A DNA stretch of 64,000 nt from NCBI GenBank assembly GCA_902492455.1, contig CABULH010000010.1:1-64000 (forward strand). The letters run 5' to 3'. The first letter of the stretch is position 1. Each line of letters starts with the position of its first letter. The translations under genes and the position numbers were made by a program. Source of the stretch: an uncultured Oscillospiraceae bacterium (GTDB lineage Bacteria; Bacillota; Clostridia; Oscillospirales; Acutalibacteraceae). Shown piece after piece: positions 33,699 through 42,763 of the stretch. A model generated the notes under the pieces. It ran no database searches and was not told where the DNA came from. It was given only the letters and a program-made list of their open reading frames with translations.

Positions 33699-34199
33699 TT
33701 ACAAATATTTTTCCATAATGTAATCATCCATGATATAACCGCGGCCAATTTCAGCGGCCTGTTCTTGGGTTTTAACAAAGCCCAGTTTTTCATAAACGGC
33801 AATGGAGCCGGTATTGTGGCGATTTACCGTCAGCCAGATGGAGTGCAATCCATGACCATCGCAGAAACCGGTAAGAAAGGCCAGAATCCGGCGGGCATAA
33901 CCCCGGCCGCGGATGCTGCGGCGGAGATACAGCTTGCTGAGAAAAAGGCGGCCGTCCTCCGGCTGGATTCCCACATAGCCGACAGCTTTTCCGGCCGCTA
34001 TCACCAGATAATAGCGGTAGTGTTTGTCGGTCAGTTGTTCCTCGATTGCGGGTACCGATTGATATTTATCCACCATGTACCGGATTTGTTCCACGGACAA
34101 GATGGCGGCATAGTGTTCAGTCCAGATTTCTTCCGCCAAGGCAGCTACCTGTGCCACAGCTTCCGGCGTATGAACCGACTGAAAGGTCAAAAGTTCCAT
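33699..34199 (-). CDS. GNAT-family N-acetyltransferase
   Basis: The 166-residue protein has the GNAT acetyl-CoA fold: AVGYVGIQPEDGRLFLSKLYL (beta-4), the pyrophosphate loop RRSIRGRGYARRIL (Q/RxxGxG/A), and NRHNTGSIAVYEKLGFV near the end. The acceptor is unknown; the closest type acetylates small amines or protein N-termini. It is separated from aspS by a terminator and ends against the spoIIE terminator, so it is a single-gene unit. Confidence 0.9.
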   Translation of the reverse strand: MELLTFQSVHTPEAVAQVAALAEEIWTEHYAAILSVEQIRYMVDKYQSVPAIEEQLTDKHYRYYLVIAAGKAVGYVGIQPEDGRLFLSKLYLRRSIRGRGYARRILAFLTGFCDGHGLHSIWLTVNRHNTGSIAVYEKLGFVKTQEQAAEIGRGYIMDDYIMEKYL

Positions 34200-34259
34200 T
34201 TACTCCCTTCCTTTTATACAAATAGAATACTACATATAGTCAAATCCAATAGGTATATC

Positions 34260-34285
34260 AAAAGCGGCGGAATTCCGCCGCTTTT
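34260..34285 (-). terminator. aspS terminator
   Basis: AAAAGCGGCGG (34260-34270) and CCGCCGCTTTT (34275-34285) pair perfectly around AATT, 8 bases past the aspS stop on the minus strand. Confidence 0.88.
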
Positions 34286-34292
34286 AGGATTT

Positions 34293-36074
34293 TTATTCTT
34301 TGGCAGCAAGAGTAATACCCAATTCACGCAGCTGCTGTTCATCCGCTGGAGAGGGGCATTCGGTCATCAGTTCCGTCATATTCTGCACTTTGGGGAAAAG
34401 GACCACATCCCGCAGATTGTGAGCACCCAGCATCTGCATCACCAAGCGGTCAAGGCCGATGCCCATGCCGCCATGAGGAGGCGCGCCATACTGGAAGGCA
34501 TTGAGCAAGAAACCGAATTTTTCCTGGGCTTCTTCCTCCGACAGTCCCAAGGCGTGGAACATGTGATTCTGCAATTCCGGGTCGGTAATCCGGATGGAAC
34601 CGCTGGCCAGCTCGATGCCGTTGAGCACCAGATCGTAAGCCTTGGCAAATACCTTATCCGGATCGCTGTCCAGATAGGGGATACACTCGTCCAGAGGAGC
34701 GGTGAAGGGATGGTGCATGGCAACATACTGTCGGGATTCCTCATCCCACTCAAAGAAGGGCATTTCGGTGATCCACAGCAGGTGGTAACCCTCCCGGGGA
34801 ATCTGCAGCCGGTCAGCCACTTCCAAGCGCAGGGCGCCCAAGGTAGTGAGGACATGCTTTTTTATGGTGTCCGCCACAATCAGCACCACATCGCCCGGCT
34901 CTGCCCCGGTGGTGGTCAGCAATGTCTGCATCCGCTCTTCAGTGAGGAATTTTCCGAAAGAGGAAGAGATGCCCTCCGGCGTCCAGCGCACCCAGGCCAG
35001 CCCCTTGGCGCCGATGCCACGGACAAATTCCGTCAGCTTATCCACTTCCTTGCGGGTCAGGATACCCGCGGCGTTTTTGGCGGTGATGGCCCGAACCGCG
35101 CCGCCGCCCTGAACGGCGGAATCGAATACGCCGAAACCGCAGTCCCGAACCGTCTCGGTAAGGTCGATGATTTCCATGGCAAACCGGGTATCGGGCTTAT
35201 CCGATCCATACCGCTCCATGGCTTCGGTGTAGGTCAGCCGGGGAAGCGGCAGAGGGATATCCACGTCCAGCACTTCTTTGAATACGGTGCGCATAAAACC
35301 CTCACCGATGGCAAGAACATCTTCCACGTCCACAAAGGACATCTCCAGGTCGATCTGGGTGAATTCCGGCTGGCGGTCTGCCCGCAGATCCTCGTCCCGG
35401 AAGCAGCGGGCCAGCTGCATATACCGGTCGAAGCCCGCCACCATGGACAGCTGCTTATAGAGCTGCGGGGATTGAGGCAGCGCATAGAATTCGCCGGGAT
35501 GCAGCCGGGAAGGCACCAGGAAGTCCCGGGCGCCCTCGGGGGTGGAGCGGATCAGCATAGGGGTTTCCAGTTCCAGAAAGCCCTGAGCGTCGAAATAGTC
35601 CCGGGTCACCTTGGCAATGCGATGACGCAGCAGCAGATTCCGCTGCAGATCCGGCCGCCGCAGATCCAGATAACGGTATTTCAGCCGGGTTGCCTCGGCA
35701 GTGGGACAGTCCTCCACAATCTCAAAGGGAGGGGTCTCCGCTTTGTTCAGGATGCGCAGTTCCTCCACGGCGATTTCCACATCTCCGGTGGGCAGATCGG
35801 CATTTTTGGCCGAACGGATCCGCACCTTGCCCCGGGCGGCGAGAACATACTCGCTGCGCACCGATGCCGCCTTTTCAAATACGGTCCGGTCGGTAGTTTC
35901 GTCGAACGCCAGCTGCAGGATGCCGGTGCGATCCCGCAGATCCACAAAAATCAGCTGGCCCAGATCCCGCTGCCGCTGTACCCAGCCGCAGACGGTAACC
36001 TCTTTCCCGGCGTCCGTTTCCCTTGGTTCGCCGCAATAGCAGGAGCGTTTCAGCCCCTTCATGCTTTCCGCCAT
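34293..36074 (-). CDS. aspS: Aspartyl-tRNA synthetase
   Basis: The 593-residue class II synthetase has the bacterial layout: anticodon-binding OB fold (VTVCGWVQRQRDLGQLIFVDLRD), class II motif 2 (FRDEDLRADRQPEFTQIDLEMSF), the bacterial GAD insertion between about 290 and 420, and motif 3 (GGMGIGLDRLVMQMLG) at the end. It charges tRNA-Asp. Either ATG at 36074 or 36062 could be used. It follows hisS by 54 bases, the common hisS-aspS pair of Firmicutes. Confidence 0.97.
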   Translation of the reverse strand: MAESMKGLKRSCYCGEPRETDAGKEVTVCGWVQRQRDLGQLIFVDLRDRTGILQLAFDETTDRTVFEKAASVRSEYVLAARGKVRIRSAKNADLPTGDVEIAVEELRILNKAETPPFEIVEDCPTAEATRLKYRYLDLRRPDLQRNLLLRHRIAKVTRDYFDAQGFLELETPMLIRSTPEGARDFLVPSRLHPGEFYALPQSPQLYKQLSMVAGFDRYMQLARCFRDEDLRADRQPEFTQIDLEMSFVDVEDVLAIGEGFMRTVFKEVLDVDIPLPLPRLTYTEAMERYGSDKPDTRFAMEIIDLTETVRDCGFGVFDSAVQGGGAVRAITAKNAAGILTRKEVDKLTEFVRGIGAKGLAWVRWTPEGISSSFGKFLTEERMQTLLTTTGAEPGDVVLIVADTIKKHVLTTLGALRLEVADRLQIPREGYHLLWITEMPFFEWDEESRQYVAMHHPFTAPLDECIPYLDSDPDKVFAKAYDLVLNGIELASGSIRITDPELQNHMFHALGLSEEEAQEKFGFLLNAFQYGAPPHGGMGIGLDRLVMQMLGAHNLRDVVLFPKVQNMTELMTECPSPADEQQLRELGITLAAKE

Positions 36075-36128
36075 TACAATGACCCCATTCCTGTCAGGGC
36101 TCCGCCGCAGCGGAGTCCGGTTTTCCTT

Positions 36129-37463
36129 TTATTTTTCCAGCCCGCTGAGCAGTTCGCCGCCCAGCAGATCCGCCATGCCGGCCAGCTGCCGGTCCAGGGA
36201 TTTATTATACAGAGTGGTATACAGACTGTCGTCCAGGGCGATATCGCTGGTTTCACCGCTTTCCATATCCTTGAGCTTGGCCATGCCGGTTTCCAGTTCA
36301 TTGTCTCCTACCACAATGGTGTAGCGAGCCCCCAGTTTATCGGCGTATTTCATTTGTGCCTTCAGCCCGCGGCCGACGGTATCGAATTCCACTGCCACGC
36401 CGCCTTCCCGCAGACGAGTGGCAATGGAAAAGCAGCGGCGCACGGCCGCGGCGCCCATAGGCGCCAGATAAACCTCACAGCGAGGCGGCTCCGGGAAGGA
36501 ACAGCCCTTGGCTTCCATCACCAGCAGCAGTCGCTCCAGTCCCATGCCGAAGCCAAGGGAGGGAATGGATGGGCCACCCAATTCTTCACACAAGCCGTCG
36601 TAACGGCCGCCGCCGCAGACCACCGCCTGCGCGCCCAAGGCATCGGATACGAACTCAAACACCGTCCGGGTATAGTAATCCAGCCCCCGGACGATGCGGG
36701 AATCCACCGTATAAGGCAGCTCCGCCTCTTCCAGACAGGCCTTCACCTCCTCGAAGTGGGCGGCGCAGTCATCGCACAGATAGTCCAGAATCACCGGCGC
36801 ATCGGCGGCAATAGCCGAGCAGACGGGGGATTTGCAGTCCAGAATCCGCATGGGGTTCCGGTCCAGACGGCCGAGGCAGGTTTCACAAAGTTGATCCTTA
36901 CGGTCGGAGAAATAGGCTTTCAGCGCCTCATGGTACTTAGCCCGGCAGGCGGGGCAGCCGATGGAATTGATATGCAGAGATACCCCTGTTACCCCCAGGG
37001 TTTCCAGCACCGTATGGGCCAGGGAGATCACTTCGGCATCTGCCTGGGGAGCCGGCGCACCAAAGCATTCCACGCCGAATTGGTGGAATTCCCGCAGGCG
37101 TCCCGCTTGAGGATTTTCGTACCGGTAGCAGGAGGTGATATAAGAAGCCTTGACCGGCAGTGCGTCGTTGTTCAGCCCATGCTCCAGCATGGCCCGGGCC
37201 GCGCCGGCGGTTCCCTCCGGACGCAGGGTGATGGAACGGCCGCCTTTATCATCGAAGGTGTACATCTCCTTCTGCACCACATCGGTTGTTTCCCCGACCG
37301 ATCGCTGAAACAGCACCGTATGTTCAAAAACCGGCGTGCGGATTTCCCGATATCCAAAATCCCGGGCAATAGAAAGCACTGTCTGTTCCACGTGCTGCCA
37401 TTTGTGACTTTGGGAAGGCAGTACGTCCTGGGTGCCACGGATGGCCTTGGTGATCAAGTTCAT
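36129..37463 (-). CDS. hisS: Histidyl-tRNA synthetase
   Basis: The 444-residue class II enzyme charges tRNA-His. It begins with the family signature KAIRGTQDVLPSQSHKW, carries motif 2 YRYENPQAGRLREFHQFGVE, the histidine A loop RGLDYYTRTVFEFV, and motif 3 GFGMGLERLLLVME, then the HGTP anticodon domain. AGGAAAGGA precedes the ATG. In Firmicutes hisS-aspS pairs can be under T-box control, but no T-box sequence is seen upstream; an ordinary promoter is. Confidence 0.97.
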   Translation of the reverse strand: MNLITKAIRGTQDVLPSQSHKWQHVEQTVLSIARDFGYREIRTPVFEHTVLFQRSVGETTDVVQKEMYTFDDKGGRSITLRPEGTAGAARAMLEHGLNNDALPVKASYITSCYRYENPQAGRLREFHQFGVECFGAPAPQADAEVISLAHTVLETLGVTGVSLHINSIGCPACRAKYHEALKAYFSDRKDQLCETCLGRLDRNPMRILDCKSPVCSAIAADAPVILDYLCDDCAAHFEEVKACLEEAELPYTVDSRIVRGLDYYTRTVFEFVSDALGAQAVVCGGGRYDGLCEELGGPSIPSLGFGMGLERLLLVMEAKGCSFPEPPRCEVYLAPMGAAAVRRCFSIATRLREGGVAVEFDTVGRGLKAQMKYADKLGARYTIVVGDNELETGMAKLKDMESGETSDIALDDSLYTTLYNKSLDRQLAGMADLLGGELLSGLEK

Positions 37464-37508
37464 GTCAGATTTCCTTTCCTACAGTCAATTCACTTGAAAA
37501 TCGTTTGG

Positions 37509-37537
37509 TGTTTACGGGGAGGCTGCCGTCTTGTCAA
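37509..37537 (-). promoter_or_regulatory. Promoter of hisS-aspS
   Basis: On the minus strand TTGACA (37537-37532), 17 bases, TAAACA (37514-37509), about 46 bases before hisS. Confidence 0.65.
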
Positions 37538-37623
37538 GGCGAGGATAACGCCAGCAGATGACAAACAAGCCGCAAAAGTTGGCGATTTTCAGACGAATTG
37601 GCTTATAATGCCTGTAATCAACA

Positions 37624-37687
37624 GTAGGGAACGACATCTCCGGCTGGAGGAGCGCCTGCTCCGCAGCCAAAAGATGAAGCTCCCTAC
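37624..37687 (-). other. 64-base nested palindrome between mgsA and hisS
   Basis: Four stems are stacked symmetrically around one centre: GTAGGGA/TCCCTAC, CATCT/AGATG, GGCTG/CAGCC and GGAGC/GCTCC, separated by small internal loops, apex AGGC. The rod-like fold works on either strand. There is no U-tract, so it is not an ordinary terminator. It may be an mRNA end stabiliser, a small structured RNA, or a repetitive palindromic element. Confidence 0.7.
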
Positions 37688-37725
37688 CCGTTTCCTGCTT
37701 ATATCGGTCCCTTGAAAGCGGCGCG

Positions 37726-38133
37726 TCAGCGGTTGCCGGGATTGACGATGTTCCGCCAGTCCAGATCGCCCCGCTCCAGGCCGTGAATGAGGACTTCCGC
37801 CGTGGCGATGTTGGTGGCCACAGGAATGTTGCGCATATCACACAGCCGGAACATATCGGACTCATTGGGTTCATGGGCTTTCACCGTCATGGGGTCGCGG
37901 AAAAAGAGCAGCAGATCAATTTCATCGCAGGCGATCCGTGCGGAAATCTGCTGATCTCCGCCCTGAGAGCCGCTCATATACCGGGTGATATCCAGACCGG
38001 TCGCTTCGGCCACCATTTTGCCGGTGGTTCCGGTGGCACAGATATTGTGCCGGCTCAGAATGCCGCAGTAGGCAATGCAGAACTGCACCATCAATTCTTT
38101 TTTTGCGTCGTGGGCGATCAGCGCAATATTCAT
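37726..38133 (-). CDS. mgsA: Methylglyoxal synthase
   Basis: The 135-residue enzyme converts dihydroxyacetone phosphate to methylglyoxal, a glycolytic phosphate-release bypass. It starts with NIALIAHDAKKELM, has the phosphate-binding ATGTTG and the catalytic Asp in SGSQGGDQQI (residue 60), and ends with the usual DLDWRNIVNPG. AAAGGAG precedes the ATG. Its place after minD is a frequent clostridial arrangement. Confidence 0.96.
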   Translation of the reverse strand: MNIALIAHDAKKELMVQFCIAYCGILSRHNICATGTTGKMVAEATGLDITRYMSGSQGGDQQISARIACDEIDLLLFFRDPMTVKAHEPNESDMFRLCDMRNIPVATNIATAEVLIHGLERGDLDWRNIVNPGNR

Positions 38134-38185
38134 ACGGTCATCTCCTTTATAGTTTTGCGCCGCCCGAAAACGGCGCCCTTATCGG

Positions 38186-38926
38186 CTACATTTTTTCCAA
38201 TCTCGCCAGGGGGGTATCCTCACCGAGATAGCGGCGGGCGATGTTTTCAAAACAGAGGGCCGCGTTGCAGTCCGCGGGCAGCGGCCGGCCGTTGGCATTG
38301 GCTACCGCCACCGCCTCATCCTCCGGCAGGATGCCGATCAGCTGAAGGCCGGCGATATCGATGATTTCATCCACATCCGGCATCCGTCCTCTCATGACGG
38401 GCAGGGCCCGCAGACGGTTGATCACCAAACGGGCGGGGATCTGCCTGTCCGCCAGCAGACGGCTGACGATCTGGGCGTCACGGGCGCAGACCATATCCGG
38501 CGTCGTAACCACGAAAGCAGCTTCCGCCCCCGCTACGGCTGTTTGAAAGCCTTGTCCCACTCCAGCGGGACAATCCACCAGTACGTCGTCGTAATACCGG
38601 GAAAAGCCGCGGCAGAGCAGCCGCATATCCTCCGGCGCGCACAGCTGTTCCAGACTCACCGGCGCCGGCGCAACAAAGACGCCGGAACAAACAGGGGAAG
38701 GATAGATGGCGCGAATCGGCTCACAGTTGCCTGAAAAAACATCCGCGATGTCATACACGGCAGTGCCGCCGATCCCCATGAGAAGATCCAGGCTGCGCAG
38801 GCCGGCGTCCGCATCCACCAGCAGCACCTTGCGGCCCAGCCGCGCCAGCGCGCAGCCCAACCCCGCCGTAACAGTGGATTTACCGGCGCCGCCCTTCCCG
38901 GATGTGACAACCGTTACCCGACCCAT
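38186..38926 (-). CDS. minD: Septum site-determining ATPase MinD
   Basis: The 246-residue ParA/MinD ATPase positions the division septum by recruiting MinC to the membrane. The deviant Walker A is TSGKGGAGKSTVTAGLG, followed by DADAGLRSLDLLMG and the Walker B region DDVLVDCPAGVG. The C-terminal end (IARRYLGEDTPLARLEKM) can form the membrane-targeting amphipathic helix. The ATG at 38926 begins exactly at the MinD domain. Neither minC nor minE is adjacent, although both usually flank minD in this cluster. Confidence 0.92.
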   Translation of the reverse strand: MGRVTVVTSGKGGAGKSTVTAGLGCALARLGRKVLLVDADAGLRSLDLLMGIGGTAVYDIADVFSGNCEPIRAIYPSPVCSGVFVAPAPVSLEQLCAPEDMRLLCRGFSRYYDDVLVDCPAGVGQGFQTAVAGAEAAFVVTTPDMVCARDAQIVSRLLADRQIPARLVINRLRALPVMRGRMPDVDEIIDIAGLQLIGILPEDEAVAVANANGRPLPADCNAALCFENIARRYLGEDTPLARLEKM

Positions 38927-39001
38927 TCGCTGATTTATCCTTTCCTGCTTTGGTGAATCCTGCAGAGCGCGGAGGCTGTGACATATCGGCATGAGAGCGG
39001 A

Positions 39002-39087
39002 TGTTTGTTACAGAACAAACACAAAGACACAGCCGCCGAATAATTACGAACTGCATCCATTATATCACATACAGGAACGCAAGTAAA
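39002..39087 (-). promoter_or_regulatory. minD-mgsA promoter and leader inverted repeat
   Basis: On the minus strand TTTACT (39087-39082), 17 bases, TATAAT (39064-39059). A perfect inverted repeat, TGTTTGTT and AACAAACA (39002-39021), lies in the leader. The promoter lets minD be expressed apart from the mre genes. Confidence 0.68.
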
Positions 39088-39149
39088 CTCATTTTCTTTC
39101 AGACGGCGGAAAATTTATGCATTTGCCAGTTGTGCACCCTGACTGTGAA

Positions 39150-41216
39150 TCATGGGAGCAATTCGCCTTCTGGTGTAGGAGTCAGTCCTTCCGATTTAGA
39201 GGAGAAATACGCATCCAGCACCTTGCGGGAAACCCGGCCGGAGGCGCCGGATGTGCCGTCCTCAATCAGCACGGCAATGGCGATTTCCGGTTCATCAAAG
39301 GGGGCATAGCCGATGAATGTGCCATGATCCGAACGGCTGGAGGAGATCTGGGCAGTGCCCGTTTTGCCTGCCAGAGTATAAGTGGCCCCGGCATAATATC
39401 GCTTGGCTGTTCCGTTGGTTATGACCCGCCGCATCCCCTCCCGCACAGTGTCAATGGCTTCCTGCGTCAGAGGAATGGTGCTGAGAATTTCCGGCTTCAC
39501 AGGGGTTTCTTTGCCATCGTAGCTGCGCACGCTTTGTACCAGATGGGTTTTGTATCGTACCCCGTTATTAGCCAGCGCCATGGCGTAGGAGGCCAGCTGG
39601 ATGGGGGTGAAGAGGTTGTCGGATTGGCCGATGGCAGCGCCGAGCGTGTCGCCGGGCATCCATTGCTTGCCCTGGGAGGCACTGTATTCCGGACCAGCCA
39701 TAACGCCCTGCGCTTCCCCCACCTCAATGCCGGTTTTCTGGCCCAGACCGAACAGCCGGGTATAAGCATTGAGCTTGTCGATTTTCAGCAGCCGGCCCAC
39801 ATCAAAGAAAAAGTAATTGCAGGATTCCTGCAGCGCTTTTACCACATTGATGCTTCCGTGCCGTCCCAAACAGTTGACCACAAAGGGATCATAGTAGGTA
39901 TAGGCTTTGGTGCAGGTGATGGTGGTGGAGGGAAGGATGGTGCCTTCTGTCAGCGCCGCCAGAGCCACCAGCGGCTTCATGGTGGAACCGATGGCGAAGG
40001 TTCCGTTAAGCGCCCGGTTGAACAGCGGTTTATCCGGATTCTGCAGCAGAGAGGCGTAATCTTCGTTGTAGGTGGAGAGATCATAACCCGGCCAGGTGGC
40101 GCAGGCCAGCACGCCGCCGGTTTTTACATCCAGCACCACCACCGAACCGCTGCGGACGTCATGGCCGTTATTGTTGAATTCACCGTTGCTTTTGGTTGCG
40201 GGAAGCTGGCGCAGAGATTCGATTTCCGCCGCCAGAGCATCCTGAGCCGCCTTTTGCAGTTCCATATCCAGCGTCAGGATAACTGTATCGCCCGGTATGG
40301 GGGCCTCGGTTTCCTGCTTATCCAGCACGTTGCCCTGGGCGTCCTTAATGATGGTATTGGTGCCGGTGGTTCCCCGCAGAGCGTCCTCCATAGCGGCCTC
40401 GATACCGCTTTTCCCCAGCGTATCGTTCAGTTTATAGCCTTTTTTTTGCAGTTCCTCGTACTCTTCCGGAAAGATGTAGCCAATCTGGCCGATGAGGTGA
40501 GGAGCGATTTCTCCGCTGACATATTCCCGCACAGGCGTAGTCTGTACGTCTACGCCAATATACAAAGAGTTGTTTTCTTGTATTTTATACATCGTATCCC
40601 TGGAGATATCGCTGGAAAAGACAAAAGGATTGGAGGAATTGAATTGGCGCAGAGAGATTTCGTACTGCACCCCGGCCGCCGTGCGCTGTTTCTCCGGCGG
40701 ATAGGATTCCAGCATATATTCCTCAATCAGAGCAGCCATGCACTGATCTGCTGTCGCGTAATCCGCCAGCCGCAGCGCGCTTTTCAATTTCGCCACCTGG
40801 GAGTCCCGGCCCTCGATAAAAGAATAGGGCTGGGTACGGGTGATGGGCAGGGTGTCGTTCCATTCCTCCCCAGCTTCCGTCAGAATAGCGGCCAGACCTA
40901 AGATAATGGTGTTCTGCTGTTGTCTCTGCCCTTCATCGCTGCCCCGGGGAAAGTAATTGTAATCGAAAACAACAGAAAAACTGGTGCGGTTTACCGCCAT
41001 GGGACGAAGATAGCGGTCCAAGATTTCCCCACGAGAAGCGGAAACAGAAACCGAGACGCTGGTTTCCCTGTTGACAAGCTCCGCATATTCGTCCCCCTCT
41101 ACAATCTGGATTTGGAAGAGGCGAAAGGCATACAATGTGAACACCAGAACAATGGCCGTTACCAAGGCGATGATCCGGCGTCTGCTTAGCTTGTTATGGG
41201 TATTGTTGTAATCCAT
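39150..41216 (-). CDS. mrdA: Penicillin-binding protein 2, elongasome transpeptidase
   Basis: The 688-residue class B PBP cross-links peptidoglycan during rod elongation. One N-terminal membrane helix (about 10-33) is followed by the pedestal domain and the transpeptidase domain with catalytic Ser in GSTMKPL (near 410), SxN in QESCNYFFF and KTG in AGKTGTAQI (near 620). It sits directly after mreBCD, its functional partners. rodA, which often follows, is not here. The ATG precedes a basic stretch and the membrane anchor. Confidence 0.95.
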   Translation of the reverse strand: MDYNNTHNKLSRRRIIALVTAIVLVFTLYAFRLFQIQIVEGDEYAELVNRETSVSVSVSASRGEILDRYLRPMAVNRTSFSVVFDYNYFPRGSDEGQRQQQNTIILGLAAILTEAGEEWNDTLPITRTQPYSFIEGRDSQVAKLKSALRLADYATADQCMAALIEEYMLESYPPEKQRTAAGVQYEISLRQFNSSNPFVFSSDISRDTMYKIQENNSLYIGVDVQTTPVREYVSGEIAPHLIGQIGYIFPEEYEELQKKGYKLNDTLGKSGIEAAMEDALRGTTGTNTIIKDAQGNVLDKQETEAPIPGDTVILTLDMELQKAAQDALAAEIESLRQLPATKSNGEFNNNGHDVRSGSVVVLDVKTGGVLACATWPGYDLSTYNEDYASLLQNPDKPLFNRALNGTFAIGSTMKPLVALAALTEGTILPSTTITCTKAYTYYDPFVVNCLGRHGSINVVKALQESCNYFFFDVGRLLKIDKLNAYTRLFGLGQKTGIEVGEAQGVMAGPEYSASQGKQWMPGDTLGAAIGQSDNLFTPIQLASYAMALANNGVRYKTHLVQSVRSYDGKETPVKPEILSTIPLTQEAIDTVREGMRRVITNGTAKRYYAGATYTLAGKTGTAQISSSRSDHGTFIGYAPFDEPEIAIAVLIEDGTSGASGRVSRKVLDAYFSSKSEGLTPTPEGELLP

Positions 41217-41257
41217 ATCGCGTCGCGCCTCCGTCGCGCAGGTGGTGGATAATCGGG

Positions 41258-41809
41258 TTATTCCCTGTGACGCAGCAGCCGCGCCACCCCAGTGATTAAA
41301 GCATAAATCAAGGGAGAGAGAACCAGGGAATAGAGAAGATCAGGCAGAGTCATGTGCAGCAGCACATAAAAAGGGGAATCTCTGCCCAGTAATACGATAT
41401 TGAAAAACCAATCCGCCAGCCCCTGAAACAGCAGCGCGCCGCTGACAAGCAGCAGCGCCGATAATAAATTGTTTCGCAGCAGCAGTCGCACCAAAAGTCC
41501 GCAGGCACAGCCCGCGATCAGCAGCAGCAGCGCGTTGAATCCCAGCAGGCGGTCAGAATACAAGTCCCAAAGAAAGCCGCCGGCAATGCCAGCCGCGGCG
41601 CCGCCCACCGGTCCCACATACATGGCGATGCACACGGTCAGCGGTACCATCAGCAGAGGAGAGGCTCCGCAGACCTGCGGAAGCAGACGGGGCGTGGACT
41701 GGAGAATAGAAAACAGCAGGATCAGCAGTCCATATGCCGTCCATTTAATATAGCGCCCGGCCAGGCGGGGAACGGGATTTTTACCATGAAGCTTTTCGTC
41801 ATCCGCCAT
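41258..41809 (-). CDS. mreD: Rod shape-determining protein MreD
   Basis: The 183-residue protein has about five hydrophobic helices and the MreD pattern of small polar turns (VGGAAAGIAGGFLWDLYSDRLLGFNALLLL). It links MreC and the PBPs in the elongasome. AAGGAG lies 6 bases before the ATG. It is between mreC and PBP2 with short gaps, as in most rods. Confidence 0.9.
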   Translation of the reverse strand: MADDEKLHGKNPVPRLAGRYIKWTAYGLLILLFSILQSTPRLLPQVCGASPLLMVPLTVCIAMYVGPVGGAAAGIAGGFLWDLYSDRLLGFNALLLLIAGCACGLLVRLLLRNNLLSALLLVSGALLFQGLADWFFNIVLLGRDSPFYVLLHMTLPDLLYSLVLSPLIYALITGVARLLRHRE

Positions 41810-41841
41810 GGGGTGCTCCTTTCCTTCGACTGTTTTTACCG

Positions 41842-42687
41842 TTAACTGGCATTCTTTTCCGAAAAGTCTGTCAGGACAAAAACCGAGGACAGATTTTTGA
41901 TATCGGCGAAAGGCTGAATCTGCGCCGTCATGGTGAGGCCGTCCGAATCCGGGCTAACCGACTGGATCTCCCCAATCAGCAACCCCCGGGGATAAATGCC
42001 ACCCTTGCCGGAGGTTGCCACATAATCGCCGGCCGCCGCGCCGCCTTCCCGGGAGAGATAGTTGATCCGCAGCAGTCCCTCTCGGGCAAGAGTGACCGTG
42101 CCTCCCGTGGTGCCTTCGTCGCCGGTGCGGCTGACATAGGCGCTGACCTGGGTGGTGGGATCGAGAATGGTGCGCACCCGGGCGGAATCCAAAGCGACGT
42201 CGTAGGCAACGCCCACCAGCCCGGCGGGGGTGATCACCGGGTCACCGGCTTTGACTCCCTTAAGAGAACCGGCGTTGATGGTGAAATTATAGTATTTTTC
42301 TGAAGGATCCACCGCCACCACCCGGGCGTCGGCAAATTTATAATCCGGATTCTGTTCCTTGAGTTCCAAAAATTGACGATACAGTTCCAGCTGCCGTTTA
42401 GTTTCGTCAAATTCCACCTGGTTTTCCCGCAGCGTGTTGATTTCCGATTGAAGGCGGCCGTTTTCCTCTCGCAGTTTACCGGAATCGGTGAAGATGCCGA
42501 TGAAGCTGTTGACGCCGTCCGAGATACCGGCGGCGATGGATTGGAGAGGGGTTACCACCGCGCTGACAATGGTGGCCGGAATGGTGGCCGCGCCGCCGGT
42601 GGAGGCGGCATAGATCATCACGCCCACGAGGAACAGCGCCGCCACAGCCAGGGCCTTGAAAGCGATACTTTTCAAAAAATCCTTCAC
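41842..42687 (-). CDS. mreC: Rod shape-determining protein MreC
   Basis: The 281-residue protein has one N-terminal membrane helix, a coiled coil at about 65-110 (REENGRLQSEINTLRENQ), and the two-lobed beta domain typical of MreC (INAGSLKGVKAGDPVITPAGLVGVA). It organises cell-wall enzymes outside the membrane and binds PBP2. The start is a GTG with GGAGGAGG 12 bases upstream, a loose spacing that may tune its level against MreB. Confidence 0.92.
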   Translation of the reverse strand: MKDFLKSIAFKALAVAALFLVGVMIYAASTGGAATIPATIVSAVVTPLQSIAAGISDGVNSFIGIFTDSGKLREENGRLQSEINTLRENQVEFDETKRQLELYRQFLELKEQNPDYKFADARVVAVDPSEKYYNFTINAGSLKGVKAGDPVITPAGLVGVAYDVALDSARVRTILDPTTQVSAYVSRTGDEGTTGGTVTLAREGLLRINYLSREGGAAAGDYVATSGKGGIYPRGLLIGEIQSVSPDSDGLTMTAQIQPFADIKNLSSVFVLTDFSEKNAS

Positions 42688-42763
42688 AGTGCTAGCGTTC
42701 CTCCTCCGCCGGGATCCGGCTGTAATGGGCTTGCCGCCTTATCCCGTCACGGGAGCCAGAATA

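Noticed and set aside
33765..37715. 1316-codon open frame antisense to the GNAT, aspS and hisS genes
   Set aside because: It mirrors the codon bias of strongly supported genes on the other strand and encodes no recognisable domain.
37464..37725. T-box leader for hisS-aspS
   Set aside because: The conserved AGGGTGGNACCGCG-type sequence is absent on the minus strand; a plain promoter is present.
37512..37874. 120-codon minus-strand frame upstream of hisS
   Set aside because: It runs through the 64-base palindrome and the end of mgsA in another frame; no ribosome site or family.
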